From the NCBI GenBank assembly GCA_029207755.1, contig JARCOQ010000012.1, positions 3,368,001 through 3,432,000 of the forward strand: 64,000 nucleotides of DNA, in the 5' to 3' direction. Every line of letters begins with the position of its first letter. Position 1 is the first letter of the stretch. Below are positions 13,001 to 25,442 of this stretch, piece by piece. This DNA is from Chamaea fasciata (lineage: Eukaryota > Chordata > Aves > Passeriformes > Sylviidae). The translations under genes were made by a program, and so were the position numbers. A model generated the notes under the pieces. That model was not told where the DNA came from. It saw nothing but the letters and a program-made list of their open reading frames with translations, and did no database searches.

Positions 13001-13519
13001 TTATCTCTCATTCACAAAGGCTGACAAAGCTACGGCTCAGTTTTGATTCTTCTTACAATCCATTATTCTGTGTCCCTTGCTGAGCAGGAACTATACACCT
13101 GGTAATTCTCTGCTGCAGTTGAACGGGAACTGCCTCAATGGTTGCGAAGCAAAATAAAGTGGAACAGAACTTTGTAGCACATACTGCCCAACCCTCCTGA
13201 AGATGAGGGGACCTGGGCCACTGTTTGAAGAAATGCAAATCTATGCAGACATGAGAGGCATTAACCAGTTTACAGTTGTGCAGGGATAGAGCCCAGGGCA
13301 GCTGGGTCAAGCCAGAGGTGTGGGAGCTGTTCTGTGTACTTTGTTCTGGCCCTGCCTCTGCAGGCAGACAGTGGGGAGTAAGTGCTCACAGCTTGCTTTT
13401 ACAGCAGGGACCTTTCTTCTTCCAACTTCTTTTGGGTAGCTTGAGCTAAAATGAATTTTTTCCCCCCTCAGAGTGAGCTGACTGTACTATGTGGAAAGGT
13501 AACACCTAAACCAAGTTAA
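7049..13519 (+). CDS. CDCA9: Borealin-2 (CDCA9 / Dasra A-like), chromosomal passenger complex subunit, complete
   Basis: Ten exons: 7049-7208, 7458-7586, 8549-8589, 8938-8998, 9618-9685, 10463-10530, 11174-11212, 12269-12401, 12619-12705 and 13472-13519. They sum to 834 bp (277 aa plus TAA), against about 280 aa for human borealin. ATG 7049 is in a good Kozak context (GCCATGG) and begins MAPGKAP after the GC-rich leader. The basic N terminus and a helical stretch (about residues 35-95: QKKKDQRIALFLSDFDQQ, then KKELDSLLQTAEKAF and MPAAVRKMKRR) match the borealin N-terminal helix that bundles with survivin and INCENP. A basic Ser/Thr-rich linker follows. The C-terminal domain (about 215-277) contains VPFVNIPLADGQ and GGDLRNIDVQLL. 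Known family role: targeting Aurora B to centromeres in mitosis and meiosis. Intron 4 must use a GC donor (8999-9000). Borealin-2 is preferred over CDCA8 because of its position between GPT2 and DNAJA2. Confidence 0.9.
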
Positions 13520-13630
13520 TGGAACTGTTGTGACTACAGAACATTTGTGACTGCTCGTGCTTGCTGCCTCCAAAGTGTTGGAATTATGTCTGTGATGTCT
13601 TAATAAAGCTGTATACTGCCCAGTAAATGT
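13520..13630 (+). terminator. CDCA9: CDCA9 3'UTR and polyadenylation signal
   Basis: A short 3'UTR follows the TAA at 13517-13519. AATAAA lies at 13602-13607 (context TTAATAAAGCTG), with a T- and GT-rich stretch downstream (TTTTTATAAGC, then ATGTGATGTGTCTTATT). The cleavage site is probably about 13620-13630, giving a 3'UTR of roughly 110 bases. Confidence 0.75.
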
Positions 13631-14359
13631 TTTTATAAGCTTTTATATCATGTGATGTGTCTTATTAAGTTCCTGTTATGAAGGATACCAAAGCAGAGGA
13701 AAATGCTACCTTTTCTTTATAAAAGGCTTAGGTTAGATTTTAACTAAGTTCACAGCAAAATGAACAGTAAGAGGCTGTATAGAAAATAAGTTTCTCTAAT
13801 ATTCAGCTCACAAATAAACTGAAGTAGAAGGAACTAAGTTTTTGAATAGCCTTGAGACACTTTAGTTATGTGGTAGCAAATATGAATCTAACACAGGAAT
13901 AAAATTTATTTTCAGTCTTGTGTATGACATGACAGTAATGTGCCAGATGACAGGTAAAATTAGAATTTGTTATCAGGTGCTGCTGGCAGGAGCCCAAATT
14001 AATGCCAGCTGAGGACTGAAGCAGAACAGCCCTACAGTGATCAGTGATCTTCTTCCACCCCTTTACATCAGTCAAATGAGAAAAGTTACCATGAATCCCT
14101 TCCTCTCTTCCCCTTCAAAAAAACCAATCTGATGGGGAGTGAAGGTTTTGAGCATTACTCTATTTTGCAAGGACTTACAAGCAGAAGACAGGTGTTGCAG
14201 TTGTTTAAGCATTGCCGGTTACAAGGACTGACTCCTTGGTGAGATCAGTCAGAAGAAAGGGTCAGCATGTAACCATGGCTTCACAAAAAGCAACCCCAAG
14301 TTTTAATAAATGAAAATAAAAGACCCACTAGAGAATGCCACGTCATAAGTCAGTACTGA
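13631..14359. other. Spacer between convergent CDCA9 and DNAJA2 3' ends
   Basis: About 0.7 kb of AT-rich DNA with no gene. A minus-strand AATAAA (TTTATT on +) at 13905-13910 could serve as a more distal DNAJA2 polyadenylation site. If used, it would shorten the gap between the two transcripts to about 0.3 kb. Confidence 0.5.
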
Positions 14360-15770
14360 AATACAGATCAAACAGTATTTATTTTTGCTTCATTTTTAGA
14401 GTCTATAACAAGGATGTTCAGCAACACTCAAATGCCAATGCCTACCCAAGCACATTGAAACCCTTGGAGTTCGTCCCTCCAACCTCATCAATAAAATGTC
14501 AACAACTATCAGAGAAATAACTAAACAAGTCACACTTCAGATTTGTAAAGGAAAGTAGAGCTTCAACTTTCTCACTTAAACAGGAGAGAAACCTTGCTAT
14601 AGAGGCAGCTTACCAACCCAACACTGTTCATGCACAACAGTTCCTTAGTTAAGGTCACATTTTTGCTTTGTTCTGGCATTTTTGCCAATTAATAGTAATA
14701 GAACTGCAGCTGGAGATCTTAGTATCTTCATACTTAAACCAAAGTGCAAACTACTAGAAAAGTAACAAAACCATCTACCATTTATTACGTTTCCAATTTA
14801 AACAATTTTTATTTCAGCTGGAAACATTTCTCTAGGAAGTGAGGCTGAATCAGGCTTTGAATAGGATTCAAAGGCTACGAGAAAGACACCATTATTTCAG
14901 AATTTAATCATTCCCCATTTAAGGGGCTTGTTATCTTTAGACTGAATTCAGATATCCTTGTTTTCTTCACACAAAGGGGACATGGCTGCAGCCTTCCCTG
15001 TGCCCATTTAGTCATCTCTTTCAGGAAGACCTGAGAATGTGGCACACAATTGTTATCCAACCTTCACCTAGTCTTAAAGCAGCTTCAGCCTCCCTGTGTT
15101 TATAAAATATCTATCATCTACATAGTCTCTTCATACACAGACTAGTTAAAGCCACTGGAAAAGTAAGAGTTACAAGGCAAAAGAAATATATTATACACCA
15201 ACTGCTTTTATTTAATTTCAGAAACCGTTCACAAGATGGTAGAAAAAAACTTACAACCACTTCTAATTTAGTCTTTCATTGTTCCCAGTCAGCTCTAAAC
15301 CCATTATGTGCAAAGCCCATTTACCATGCATCTAGATGATAGATACAGGCTATGAAATTCTTGATTCTACTTGTAGCAGCTTATGCAGGTGCAGCCAAAT
15401 ACCAAGCCTCAGGACAAATTGTACACAAACTTTACAATGTAGAATTTGAATTTAAAATATGAAACTTAAAATCTACACAAAACTGGTAAAAATCAAGCAC
15501 AGATACGAGGACAAACTTAAAACCCATGTGAAAAGGAGTCTCGTCTTCCTTTCAAGTGCTTTATTCTGCTACACAGTCAAAATGAAGATGTAAGCTTGTG
15601 GTTAGTTTAAATTACACTCTGTAGATACTATAGACCAATTTAAAAGTTACACATACAGCAATAGATGTCCATTGGTTCATCTGGATTACTTATACAATCC
15701 AGCTGGATTGTTGAAAACAAGTCAGGCAAAATTTGAAAGAAAATCCTTGTGCAACTTTTTAGACAAATGT
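14360..15770 (-). other. DNAJA2: DNAJA2 3'UTR (inferred extent)
   Basis: Non-coding DNA following the DNAJA2 stop on the minus strand. Minus-strand AATAAA signals (seen as TTTATT on +) occur at 14781-14786 and 14378-14383, among others. The 14378 signal would give a 3'UTR of about 1.4 kb, similar in scale to the mammalian gene. The end point is inferred. Confidence 0.55.
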
Positions 15771-18700
15771 TTACTGGTGGGCACACTGTACCCCAGGTCC
15801 ATGATGGCTGCTTTCTTCATCAGAACTATCATTATAAGCTTCACGTCTCTGGCCACCACCTGAACCACGAGTGGTATCAAATTCTTGAAGATCTACCTCT
15901 TCTGCATCACCAATTACATTGGGAAATTCTGGTCTAGCTGGCAGAAGATCTTCAAGTTCCTGCCCCAAAAAAGGAAATGCATTCAGTATCGCATCTACAA
16001 CTCCTAAATAAAGTGACCGGTTTCCCCACAACTTCAAGACACCACCTCCATAAAACCAACAGCTCCTCGTATCATCAACCAAAAGTGCAATCAGTAAATA
16101 CAGTTGCACTCTGTAAACTTATCACACAGCAACAGAAAGATTCTCCTCCTTCCCTCGTCTGTGTACCATCTGCACAGCTCTTAAACGCAGCTTCCATAAA
16201 TTCGTTTTTCAAGGGGTACTTCCATGTAACACATGGCCCATAAAAAAGGTTAAAAGAACTTGAATCTAAATTTAAGCACTAAAAGCAAGCCCATGAGGTA
16301 CAACATAGGTTCGTTGCACACTCTGTCAAGACACCACATTTACGCTTGAAAAACTACTTACTGAAAGCTTTTCCGGGCTAATCCAGTTATTTTCAGGAAA
16401 CTGAACATCAAATTTAATGTAGAGATCCCCTTTCTCAAAAGGATTGCGATACTGTGGCATTCCTTCCCCTCTGACTACACGAACACAACCTGCAATTCAA
16501 AGAGAAGTGAAGCAATCAGGAGAGTGCTACTGCAGAGTCATTCTCTCTCCATACAGTTCTCTGTTTGCCCAGCCTAGGTTCAGCTGACAGGACAACAACA
16601 GTGGGATTAAGTGCTGAAGAAGCACAAAGGCATAAACAAAGAAATCCTGATCAGGTCAAGCCTACCTGGTTCAATTACTTTTCCAGGAGGATATTTAACC
16701 ACAATCTGACGTCCGTCAAGGTGCTTAAATGTGAACTGAAACCCACACAGTGCTTCAACAAGTCCAATCTTGTGTGTCATATGCAAATCATTCACATCCC
16801 GCTGGAACACCTGGAAAACAAAGGAGATGTCCTTTCTAGTACTATAATCACAACTCCAGCAGACTCATTATTGAGAATTCGTTATTATTTATCCTTAAAA
16901 TTCCACATCAGGGCAACAGCCTCTGCACAAAGTGAACTTGAGTCTATTAATTCAGACAGCTTAACGTGCTTGGGAAGCTTGTGCCTGACCAAGTGTCATC
17001 TAAAATAAGCCAAACACCACCACACACCGAGGTAAGATACAAATTAAACCTGCCTGTACAGCAGCACTGCTCTTTCACATCCAACACCTTCCACACAAGC
17101 AACCTATAAACAAAACTGACGAGAGTTTGACACTATTTCCCCTGCACCAGAGTATATAAACCACATCTTTGTTCTTCAGCTCTTGTCCTCATGTGTATCT
17201 GCTTTAGCTCCCTTGACCTACAGCAGGACTTTGATCACTTAGTCCACAGCTGTCGGAAGTGATCTTTAGGCCACTTAACTCAAGATTCTTAATCAGAGTA
17301 AATCTTAAAATTTGTCCACTGGCAGTACCACGAGTTCCATCTCAAGGGAAATTTTAAAACACAAAGTCTACCTAGTTTTACTCGCTAGGACAAAGTACAG
17401 ACTGGCAGATTAGCAGTCCTTGACACAGCTTTGAAAAGCTTACAAAGTACCTAATTAGCAGATAACCAACATTATATCCTTAATATATGACTGGAGTTTA
17501 AATTTGTACCCTGCTACTCTGTCAACAGGAAACCACTCCTCAAGTGCAACACACAAACTATTTATTTCATCACAGCTATACCTGGCATTTTTTAACAGTA
17601 GAATTAAAAAAGGAGCAGTCACCTCAACTCTGCCCCACATGAGTTTTAACAGGAGAAGATAAACTGCAGTATTTAACTCCAAAGTGCAGTGTGTATAGTC
17701 CAGAATACAGTGGATGTATGTCTCACCAAACCAGTATAAAATAATAACCTTTGTTTCATTAAGTGAATCAGCAACATCACCATTTTGTGTCATTTCCAGA
17801 ACCACAGCAGCAGACACAGAGAGCACCATCTGGGGCTTTTATCAGGAGTTCCCTGCCATGTCACAAGACATGGAAAAAAGCCACACTTAGAATTTTGTTA
17901 GTGTCATGAGCAAAGCGAAATAAAGTTAACGTCCTGAAAGGCTCTTCACTGTATCTACTGTATCAAAGTCAGTCTGAGCTCATCAGAGAAAGCCACCTCT
18001 TCCCAGCATCAGCAGGCACCAGAAGCTGCCTGTCCTCTGGCTTAGGACTTGCCTGTTTTTTTCTGGCTCACCATGAAAGCCACGTTACACACTATAAATC
18101 TATTAAAAGCTATTCACCATCTCTCCCAGAGCCGCAACTCTATTAAGTACTTTAAATGAATGGCCATCTATATAACTTAAATATTAACAACTGGAATAAA
18201 AGGCATTTAAAAGAAACTCAAAAGCATTACCTCATTCTCCTTCTCTTGGAGTAAAAGGACAATATCACCTGGTTCCACACCAGGAGCTTGATCTGCTTCT
18301 CCACTGAACGTAATTCTTTGCCCATGTTTCATGCCTTTATCTACATGGACTTCAAGTATTTTTACCTCTTTGATCACCTTCTTCCCTTCACATTTTTTAC
18401 AGCGGTCTTTTTCATTAATTACTTCACCTAAATAAAGACAAATTTTGAGTTCAGAGATTTTGACATAGTTTTACCTAGGAGCTGGATGAGACTATTTGAA
18501 AGCAAGCTGAAGAATTTCTGCAACGCAAATAGCGATTTAGATATCGCTTCATGAATTTCTCTCAAGAGGAAATACAGGCTTCATTTACCCTAGCTGAGAC
18601 AGGGGGAAGGAAGAAAGCAATAAAATAAAAGTTCCTTGACTGCCCCATCTCCCAGAATGTCCCCACAAGACAGTCCTGAGTAAATGCAACCAGCAGAATT

Positions 18701-21700
18701 AGGGAGTCTTGCACACAAAAACAGAGGAAGAGAGCTGGTTACATTCAGATTCACCCCTACAGAAGTAATTACTGCTTCCAGCAAACTGAAGGGTGACAAT
18801 CCAAAATGGCTTCAATGCTCTGTTCTACCTCACCTTTATTTTTCCAGTGAGCTCTTGTCTCTATACACAGTAACCAAAGTCTTAGGGCACATGGACTGTA
18901 ACATTTCGGTACTAAGTGCCACAAGCAGATGCACTTGGCTTAAAATATTAAGCTTCTCACCTTAAACCACCTTTCTGTGAAACAAAGCATAACATTATGA
19001 TGCAGTTGAAACTACAAAATATGTAGGTTAGGCATATGAAATGTTAAAGACAACATCATTTATGAAATGTTTTGACAAGTCACAAAATACAACTCTTTGT
19101 AGCTTGAGTGTTGTGACGAGTAATTTCATCCACAAGGTGATGTTACTATTCTGCCAACTGCAGAAGACATAAAAAGAAATCAGATGGAGTGCTGAACTTG
19201 TTACACCCAAAGAGAACCAATTCAGGCAAAGATATCATCTTAATTTGAAGAAGTTAAAAATTCCAGCTTTAGGTTCCCAGTTTTAACCTACGACTGGCCT
19301 TGGGCATCGGGAGCTGCAAAAAGGCGAATAGCTCCTAAACCAGCAACATCTTGAGCTTTTACTTTAACACAAGAGCAACAGCAGTAAGTAATATTCAAAC
19401 TGAAGTGTTTTGAAAGATGATCAATCCCTAAAGCTTGATCTTCTAGGCTGCTTTTCAGTACATTAAACACTGTAAATCTTGCTGCTGTTCTGAATGAAAC
19501 GATTTCTCCATGCTGCCACCGGAGTGAGATGCAGCTGACTGTGTAAGGGCAGAAGTGTCCTGGATAAGTTCCTCCTGAGACTTCAGCAGGGTCCAAGCAA
19601 GCACATTCAGTACGAGAGCAGAGGCTGGCCTACCTTCTCCATTGCAGTCGGAGCACACGGACTGCATCTGCTGCACCATTCCCGGCGCCAGCTGCCGGAT
19701 CATGATGCGCACGCCCCGGCCCCGGCAGGCGTTGCACTTCTGAACGGAGCCGGCCTTCCCTCCCTGCCTGCAGCACAAAGCAACACTTGCATGGAAAGGA
19801 AGTTCCTCCGAAAAAACCAGAAACCCCTCCAGCAGTAGGTTAACAGGCCTACATGCCCAACTGCACTGCCAATTGCAGTTCGGTTCCCTGCTCTCCCACC
19901 CTTCCCCCATACCAAGCCCTTCAATAGTTCCAGTTCCATCAACAGCATCATTCAAGTTCAACAATTTGCTGGTCTGAAAGCAGGCTCCAGTAAGTCAAAT
20001 ACCGATAAAGATCTGACATAGGAGATCCTTCATTACACTATCTGCCAACAAAGCAAGCAGAGAACTCAAAAATACAAACAAACTTACCCATTACATGCAC
20101 TACAAAGGACATTCTTGCTAAGTTGTAGTTTAGTTGTCTTTCCATTATACAGATCTTCTAAAGAGACTCTACAAAATAAAGTATTTCTCCTGGGTTATCA
20201 TTTAACAACCTACTTTCCCCATGTAATTAAAATACTTGCTTAGGACAAATAAAAACGAAAAACAGCCTAGATATTCCTAACACGACTAAATCTGCCGTCA
20301 AAATACGATTTTAAAGCACCATTTTGGCTTCCCCAAAGAATTATTGAAAAAAAATTCCATACATATCAATATACACTTGGAAATCTGAACATAGTTTCGG
20401 AGAAAAGCTGTAATTTAATCGGAAGAAACCAGACAGGATTAGTGGTGTTTCTGAACAAGAAACAAGCTTGTCTAGAATTTTAGGTGCTATTATACAGTCA
20501 TAATTAATTATTATTTTTAATTCTACCAGGCAGGTGAGAAGCAAACCTCTGTAAACACTCCAGACAACAATACTGCCTATTGCATAAATGCATAAGAACA
20601 CACAGAATACTTCCTACTGCATTGGGTTTTCTACACAAGAGAGTTTGGTGGGCAGGGGTTAGCATGTCCCCAAGGCCACTTAACTTTTTAGTGTTTCTCC
20701 TAAAAGGCTTTGTAAGTGGATGCAAATTTCAACTCAATGTATTGAGAACAGGTTGCCTGGCATCAGTATTTACAAAAAAAACCATCAAAGCTCTTTAATA
20801 ATATACCATTGAGTACTAGCTACTAAACTAAGCAAGCATGTGAAGTTAAACTGACTTCACCAAGCCAACAGTTTGCCAACCACAGGAAAGATGTTGCTTA
20901 ACTGAAGTTCTTAAAAGGGACCTGCCCAGCAGGCAAAAAGCCAGCCATGACTGCAAGAAGAGATCTCCAAAACACAGTTAGATGTGATATTCAAGAATGG
21001 CTTTGACAAAACAAACAAAACCAAAACCAAAGCCACCACACACACACTTTCCCATTAATTATGAAGTTCAACTGTAGTTCCAGCTGGCACTGCCCTATGA
21101 ATTCAAGTCTTTCCAGAGCACCTCCACTTTCCCAAGAATCTGCCTGGTAAGTAATAATTGGGTGCTGCAGGCTTTTCCAGATTAGAACTACCAAACATAA
21201 TTATGGAGCAAAACAAAGAAAAGAAAGCTAACAAAGTACATAATTCAAATAACCTGGCAAAGTATTTGGTAGCCTCTAGATTAACCAACTCCACATGACT
21301 GGCCCCTGCTCTACACACAACATGCAGCTCTGAAGAGTAGTGCAGACTGCAGAGGATCTCAGTTGAGAAGTGGATCAAGCAGCAGAGTTTCTATGGTCAG
21401 GAAAGCTTCAAAGTACTCACTTGAGTGGATGCATCATATCTTCTCCTCTTCTTCTACCATTGCGACTTCTACTCTGGCCACCCATGAAATTGAACAATCC
21501 TCCACCAAAGATGTGGGAGAAAATATCGTCCATTCCACTGCTCCCACTGCCTTCCCGGAGCCCCTGCTCTCCATATCGATCATACAGCTCCCGCTTCTCG
21601 GGGTTTGACAACACTTCATAGGCAAAGCTTATTTCTTTGAACTAGGAGAGGAACACAGACGAAACAGCGCATGATAATTTACAACTTCAAGGCAGCATTT

Positions 21701-24700
21701 TACAAGTTTCTCCTCCTGCATGAACACCTATCAATTAAGAAGATACACAACGAAACACTTTTCCACCCTCATTTTAACATAACTCATTCTTAGCAAGACT
21801 TTAAAATCAGACTTGGGCTTAGTTTTGTTACATCTTACCACAAAAAAAGATATTTTACTGCAAAACCTCGTTGGCTTTGCTCTTCACTAGCATAAAGTAG
21901 ATCTCTTACAAATGAAAAAAAAAATGCAACTGAAGAAAACCCCCAAGTACACAATACTGCAGAAGCCAAAAGGCAGAATACCCAACAGTTACATACTAAC
22001 AGCAAAGACTTCAAGATGCTGGGCTCTTAAAATACACTAACAATTAAGTAGCTTACTGAAATGTACCTTAATGTATTTGGCAAATTAGTATCTTTTCACA
22101 GTCATCTCTGCTCACCTCTAAGCAGCCATGAGAACTTCAGGTTGGTTGAGGATAATCAGCTGAGTCAACTTAATTGACAATTTTTAAATTGCTTTTAGCA
22201 TAACAAATCTAATTCAACCTTCCCACATATGTAATTTGCTTTATGCTGCAGCAGTTTTACAAATCGCTACACGTACGTTTTTCCACTTTGGAAAAATTTG
22301 AAAAACTGACTATCTTTTTCAAATTCCTATGTACATGCCAATGCCAGCTGACATTATTGTAGCAAACGAGAAGCAGTTTTTTCCTCAGCATTACCTTTTC
22401 AACCAATTTGACTCAGCCAACTGCTGCATTTTGTCATGAGGTACAACAGCAGGTTTTAGACTGAGAAGTTGACCAGACAATGCTCCCTCTTACAGTACTG
22501 TTTAACAACTTAAACAGCAAGCTCCCAACACCTGTATTCAGCTCCTCAGATGTTACTGTAACAGCAAACTTAAGGTATTTATAAAAAAAAAAGATGAGTC
22601 TTTCTTACTTTGTCCCCTGCATTTGGATTCTTATCAGGATGGTATTCTTTGGCCAGTTTTCTGTATGCCTAGTTGAAAGAGGTAGAAAATTAGTTAACAT
22701 TTCCATTAATCAGTTCTTTTCTAAGAAATTCAAGTAGTGTCCCCAGGAAGAAAGAAAATCCTAACAAAGCCAAGTGAAAATACTACAGTGTTTTGAAGTC
22801 ACTCATCCATTGACGCAACCTAAAATAAAACTGACATTGCTATATGCATACATTAACTAGACTTGCATTTAAACACAGCTACGGCACAAAACAGCTAGAA
22901 CAAGTTTTCCTGCTTATCCTCTTTCACTTAGATGGAGAGTCCCATTTGACTTCGACTAAAATGATTTACTCTTTAGAACCCACTCAAACCCCACACCACA
23001 ACAGTGAATTTGAACCCATTTGTCTTTGCCCTCAATCACAGCAGCCCAGTAACAACAAAATGGCTGCCTCAGCTTCCCATTCAACCCTACAACCACTCAC
23101 AACCATCATTTCCTTCTTCCCTCCCTATCACTGATGGAAGAGTTCACCTCAGAGCTGAGTGTGAGCTACATGTGCAGAAATGTACAGAGCACTGCTTTTA
23201 TTTAACTTCATTGGTATAAATCAGTAGGAGGAGTAAGTACAGCCAAAGCCCCAGAAGGGACTTTCCAGAGGGCTTTTTTCTCATCAGCACTTTGACACTG
23301 GGGACCATCACTGGATCTTCAGCTGCCCTTCACCTGTTCTGGTCACACTTGAGAGGATCAAGGCAAACACCACAGCAGGCAAAGACTTCTCCTACCACTG
23401 GCGCTAATGACGACAGAAATTTCAACCCTTCCTCTACTCCACCTCAACACCCCTCAGAAACAATCAGGGGATAGAGATTAACAAATTACATTGTATACAG
23501 TCTTTTGTTTTGCAAATTACAGCCATTAAAAAAGCCACAGTGATGCAACTGCAAATAACTGAAGTATCAATTCTTGGAGAGGATTTTTCAAACACTTTAT
23601 TTCTGAATAACTGAGTGCCTAAACTAACTCTTTAGAACTACACTGATAAGAGCTTTACAGAAAACCATAACATCACAAGTTTTGAACAAACAAATTTCCT
23701 TTTTTTATATCCATGCAGTTTTTTCTCATTAATGACTGTACTTGAAACACTCTGTACTTCTGCATGCAATCAAGACATGATGAAGAACTAATGAAATAAA
23801 AACAACGCTGATATTACAAGCCTAATATTCTAAAGCACAAGAAGTGTAAATCCCAAAACTCATCTATCTTACTGAACAAATCACCCATCAGGAACAAAGC
23901 ATAATGTTCCACAAACCTGGGGATTCTGTTAGCATGGACGTTCCCCATATACCTTAGGTATTACAACCAAGAAAAAAACCAAAACACCACTAAACTGATA
24001 AGCTAAGTAACATTACATAATCAGGAAAAAAAGGAGTTTGCAATGGTGATCTTTTAAATGAGAAAGCCCTCACATCTCTGCTGATAACAGCATTTCAAGG
24101 CCACAGCAACTCTTACAGCTACCCATGGCCCTAAAGGAAGCCACAACTATTTCTTTCATCAGAACCAAAGCCAGAATCAAGGTCTCCACTGGGAACATAT
24201 ATAACTTCAGTAAAAATTTATTTAGCCACTGTAAAAGCCTATTTTCTCAGCCCTTGCAGACTAAGATTCATTTTCACCTTTTCTATACTGTTACAGAGGT
24301 TAAAATACCAGATTTTAAAGCATCCACGAAACCTCTCAACGACAAGAAGATACACATGAACTCCTTGGTGTTGCAGACAGCTGGAAACTTTACATTCCAT
24401 GATTAGTCTAATATGCTGTAATTAACACTGGGTGGTGCAGGCTATCCTAGCAGAAAACTGCTCTGGATTTCATTCCTACGGGACACGGACAGCTTTAAGC
24501 GAACTCTGCAAGAAAACAAAATATTCTGGTGGACAGTGCTGTATACAAAACAGAACCTTCTCCCCGCCTGCCTTCCATCTCCAGCCAATTTCAACACTGC
24601 AATTGCCGATCCCTGCACAAATGAGGCTGCCGCGTGCATGACGGGTAAGGCGCAGTTGTTGGTGCCAGCACCACCCACCCGCGGAAGCCTCTGCTAGTGA

Positions 24701-25442
24701 ACCGTCTGGTTCATTCTCCTCCCTCACGTGGAAGCGGTCATTAAGGGCTTCTACCAAAAAAAAAAAAAAAAAAAAAGAAAAAGAAGAAAAAAAAAAAAAA
24801 AAAAGAAAAAAAAAGTGGTTTACACACTACAGGGTGGAATTGCTATAGTGACGACCTGGCTTCAAGTTTTCGCCTCCCCTCTTTGTTTACCACGCCTTGC
24901 CGCTTTCAGCCTGGGAGCAATCGCATCTATGAGCGAAACCGAATCCTCCCCAGGCCCGCACGTGGGGCGGACAATGGCACGGGCGAGGATCGACCCGCGG
25001 GGATCCTCACCCCCAAAAAGCCCTTGCGGCCGCGCACGGCGCGGTGCCGCGGGGGCGGGACGAGCCGCGTCCCGCCCGCGCCCGGAGCCCACGCGGGACG
25101 GGGCCGCAGCGAGCGCGGCCGGGCCCCGCCGCCCCCTCCTCCCGCCGGGCCCTCGCCCTGCCCGCGGCCTCCCCGACCGCCCGGCCCCGGGCGCGGCCTA
25201 CCGGGCACCGCGCCGCGCCCGCCCCGCGGGCCCCGCTCGGCCCCGCCGCCCCCGGGCCGCCCCCCGCGCCCCGCTCGGCCCCGCCGCCCTCGCCGCCCCG
25301 CGGGGCCCTGCCCGGCCGGGCCCACCGCCCCCCCCTCCGCCCGGCCTCCGCCCCTCCGCCGCACCTTCTTGAGTTCATTGTCGGAGGCGCCGGGCGGCAC
25401 GCCCAGGATGTCGTAGAGCTTCGTGTCGGCCACGTTGGCCAT
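15771..25442 (-). CDS. DNAJA2: DNAJA2, type I Hsp40/DnaJ co-chaperone, complete
   Basis: Nine exons, 5' to 3' on the minus strand: 25442-25365, 22668-22609, 21641-21421, 20168-20088, 19767-19634, 18427-18231, 16810-16666, 16489-16362 and 15959-15771. The total is 1233 bp (410 aa plus TAA; human about 412). All junctions are GT-AG and in phase. Order of parts: J domain (residues 1 to about 70) with the Hsp70-activating HPD at 36-38; Gly/Phe-rich region with [11 protein letters not shown]; four CXXCXGX zinc-finger repeats with cysteine pairs at 142/145, 158/161, 185/188 and 201/204; C-terminal substrate-binding domains; and an acidic, Gly/Ser-rich tail ending in the CaaX box CAHQ (C407), expected to be farnesylated. 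The protein stimulates HSC70 ATPase and delivers clients to it in the cytosol. ATG 25442 is the conserved start [15 protein letters not shown]. Confidence 0.98.
24756..24814. repeat. A-rich tract in DNAJA2 intron 1
   Basis: Fifty-nine bases that are almost pure A on the + strand with a few interspersed G (AAAAG/AAG units), that is poly-T/C in the sense of DNAJA2 transcription. It lies in intron 1, about 0.55 kb from exon 1. The DNA just upstream on the + strand shows no AATAAA and no recognisable gene, so a retroposed mRNA tail is not supported. A slippage-prone simple repeat is the simplest reading. Confidence 0.9.

Noticed and set aside
19288..19964. Minus-strand frames of 102 and 169 codons next to DNAJA2 exon 5
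   Set aside because: They are read-through of intron sequence around exon 5 (19634-19767), whose borders are fixed by phase and by the cysteine-repeat homology.
24432..24814. Processed retrogene with poly(A) tail
   Set aside because: The DNA before the A-tract has no AATAAA and no coding similarity that I recognise, and CR1 machinery in birds rarely makes processed pseudogenes.
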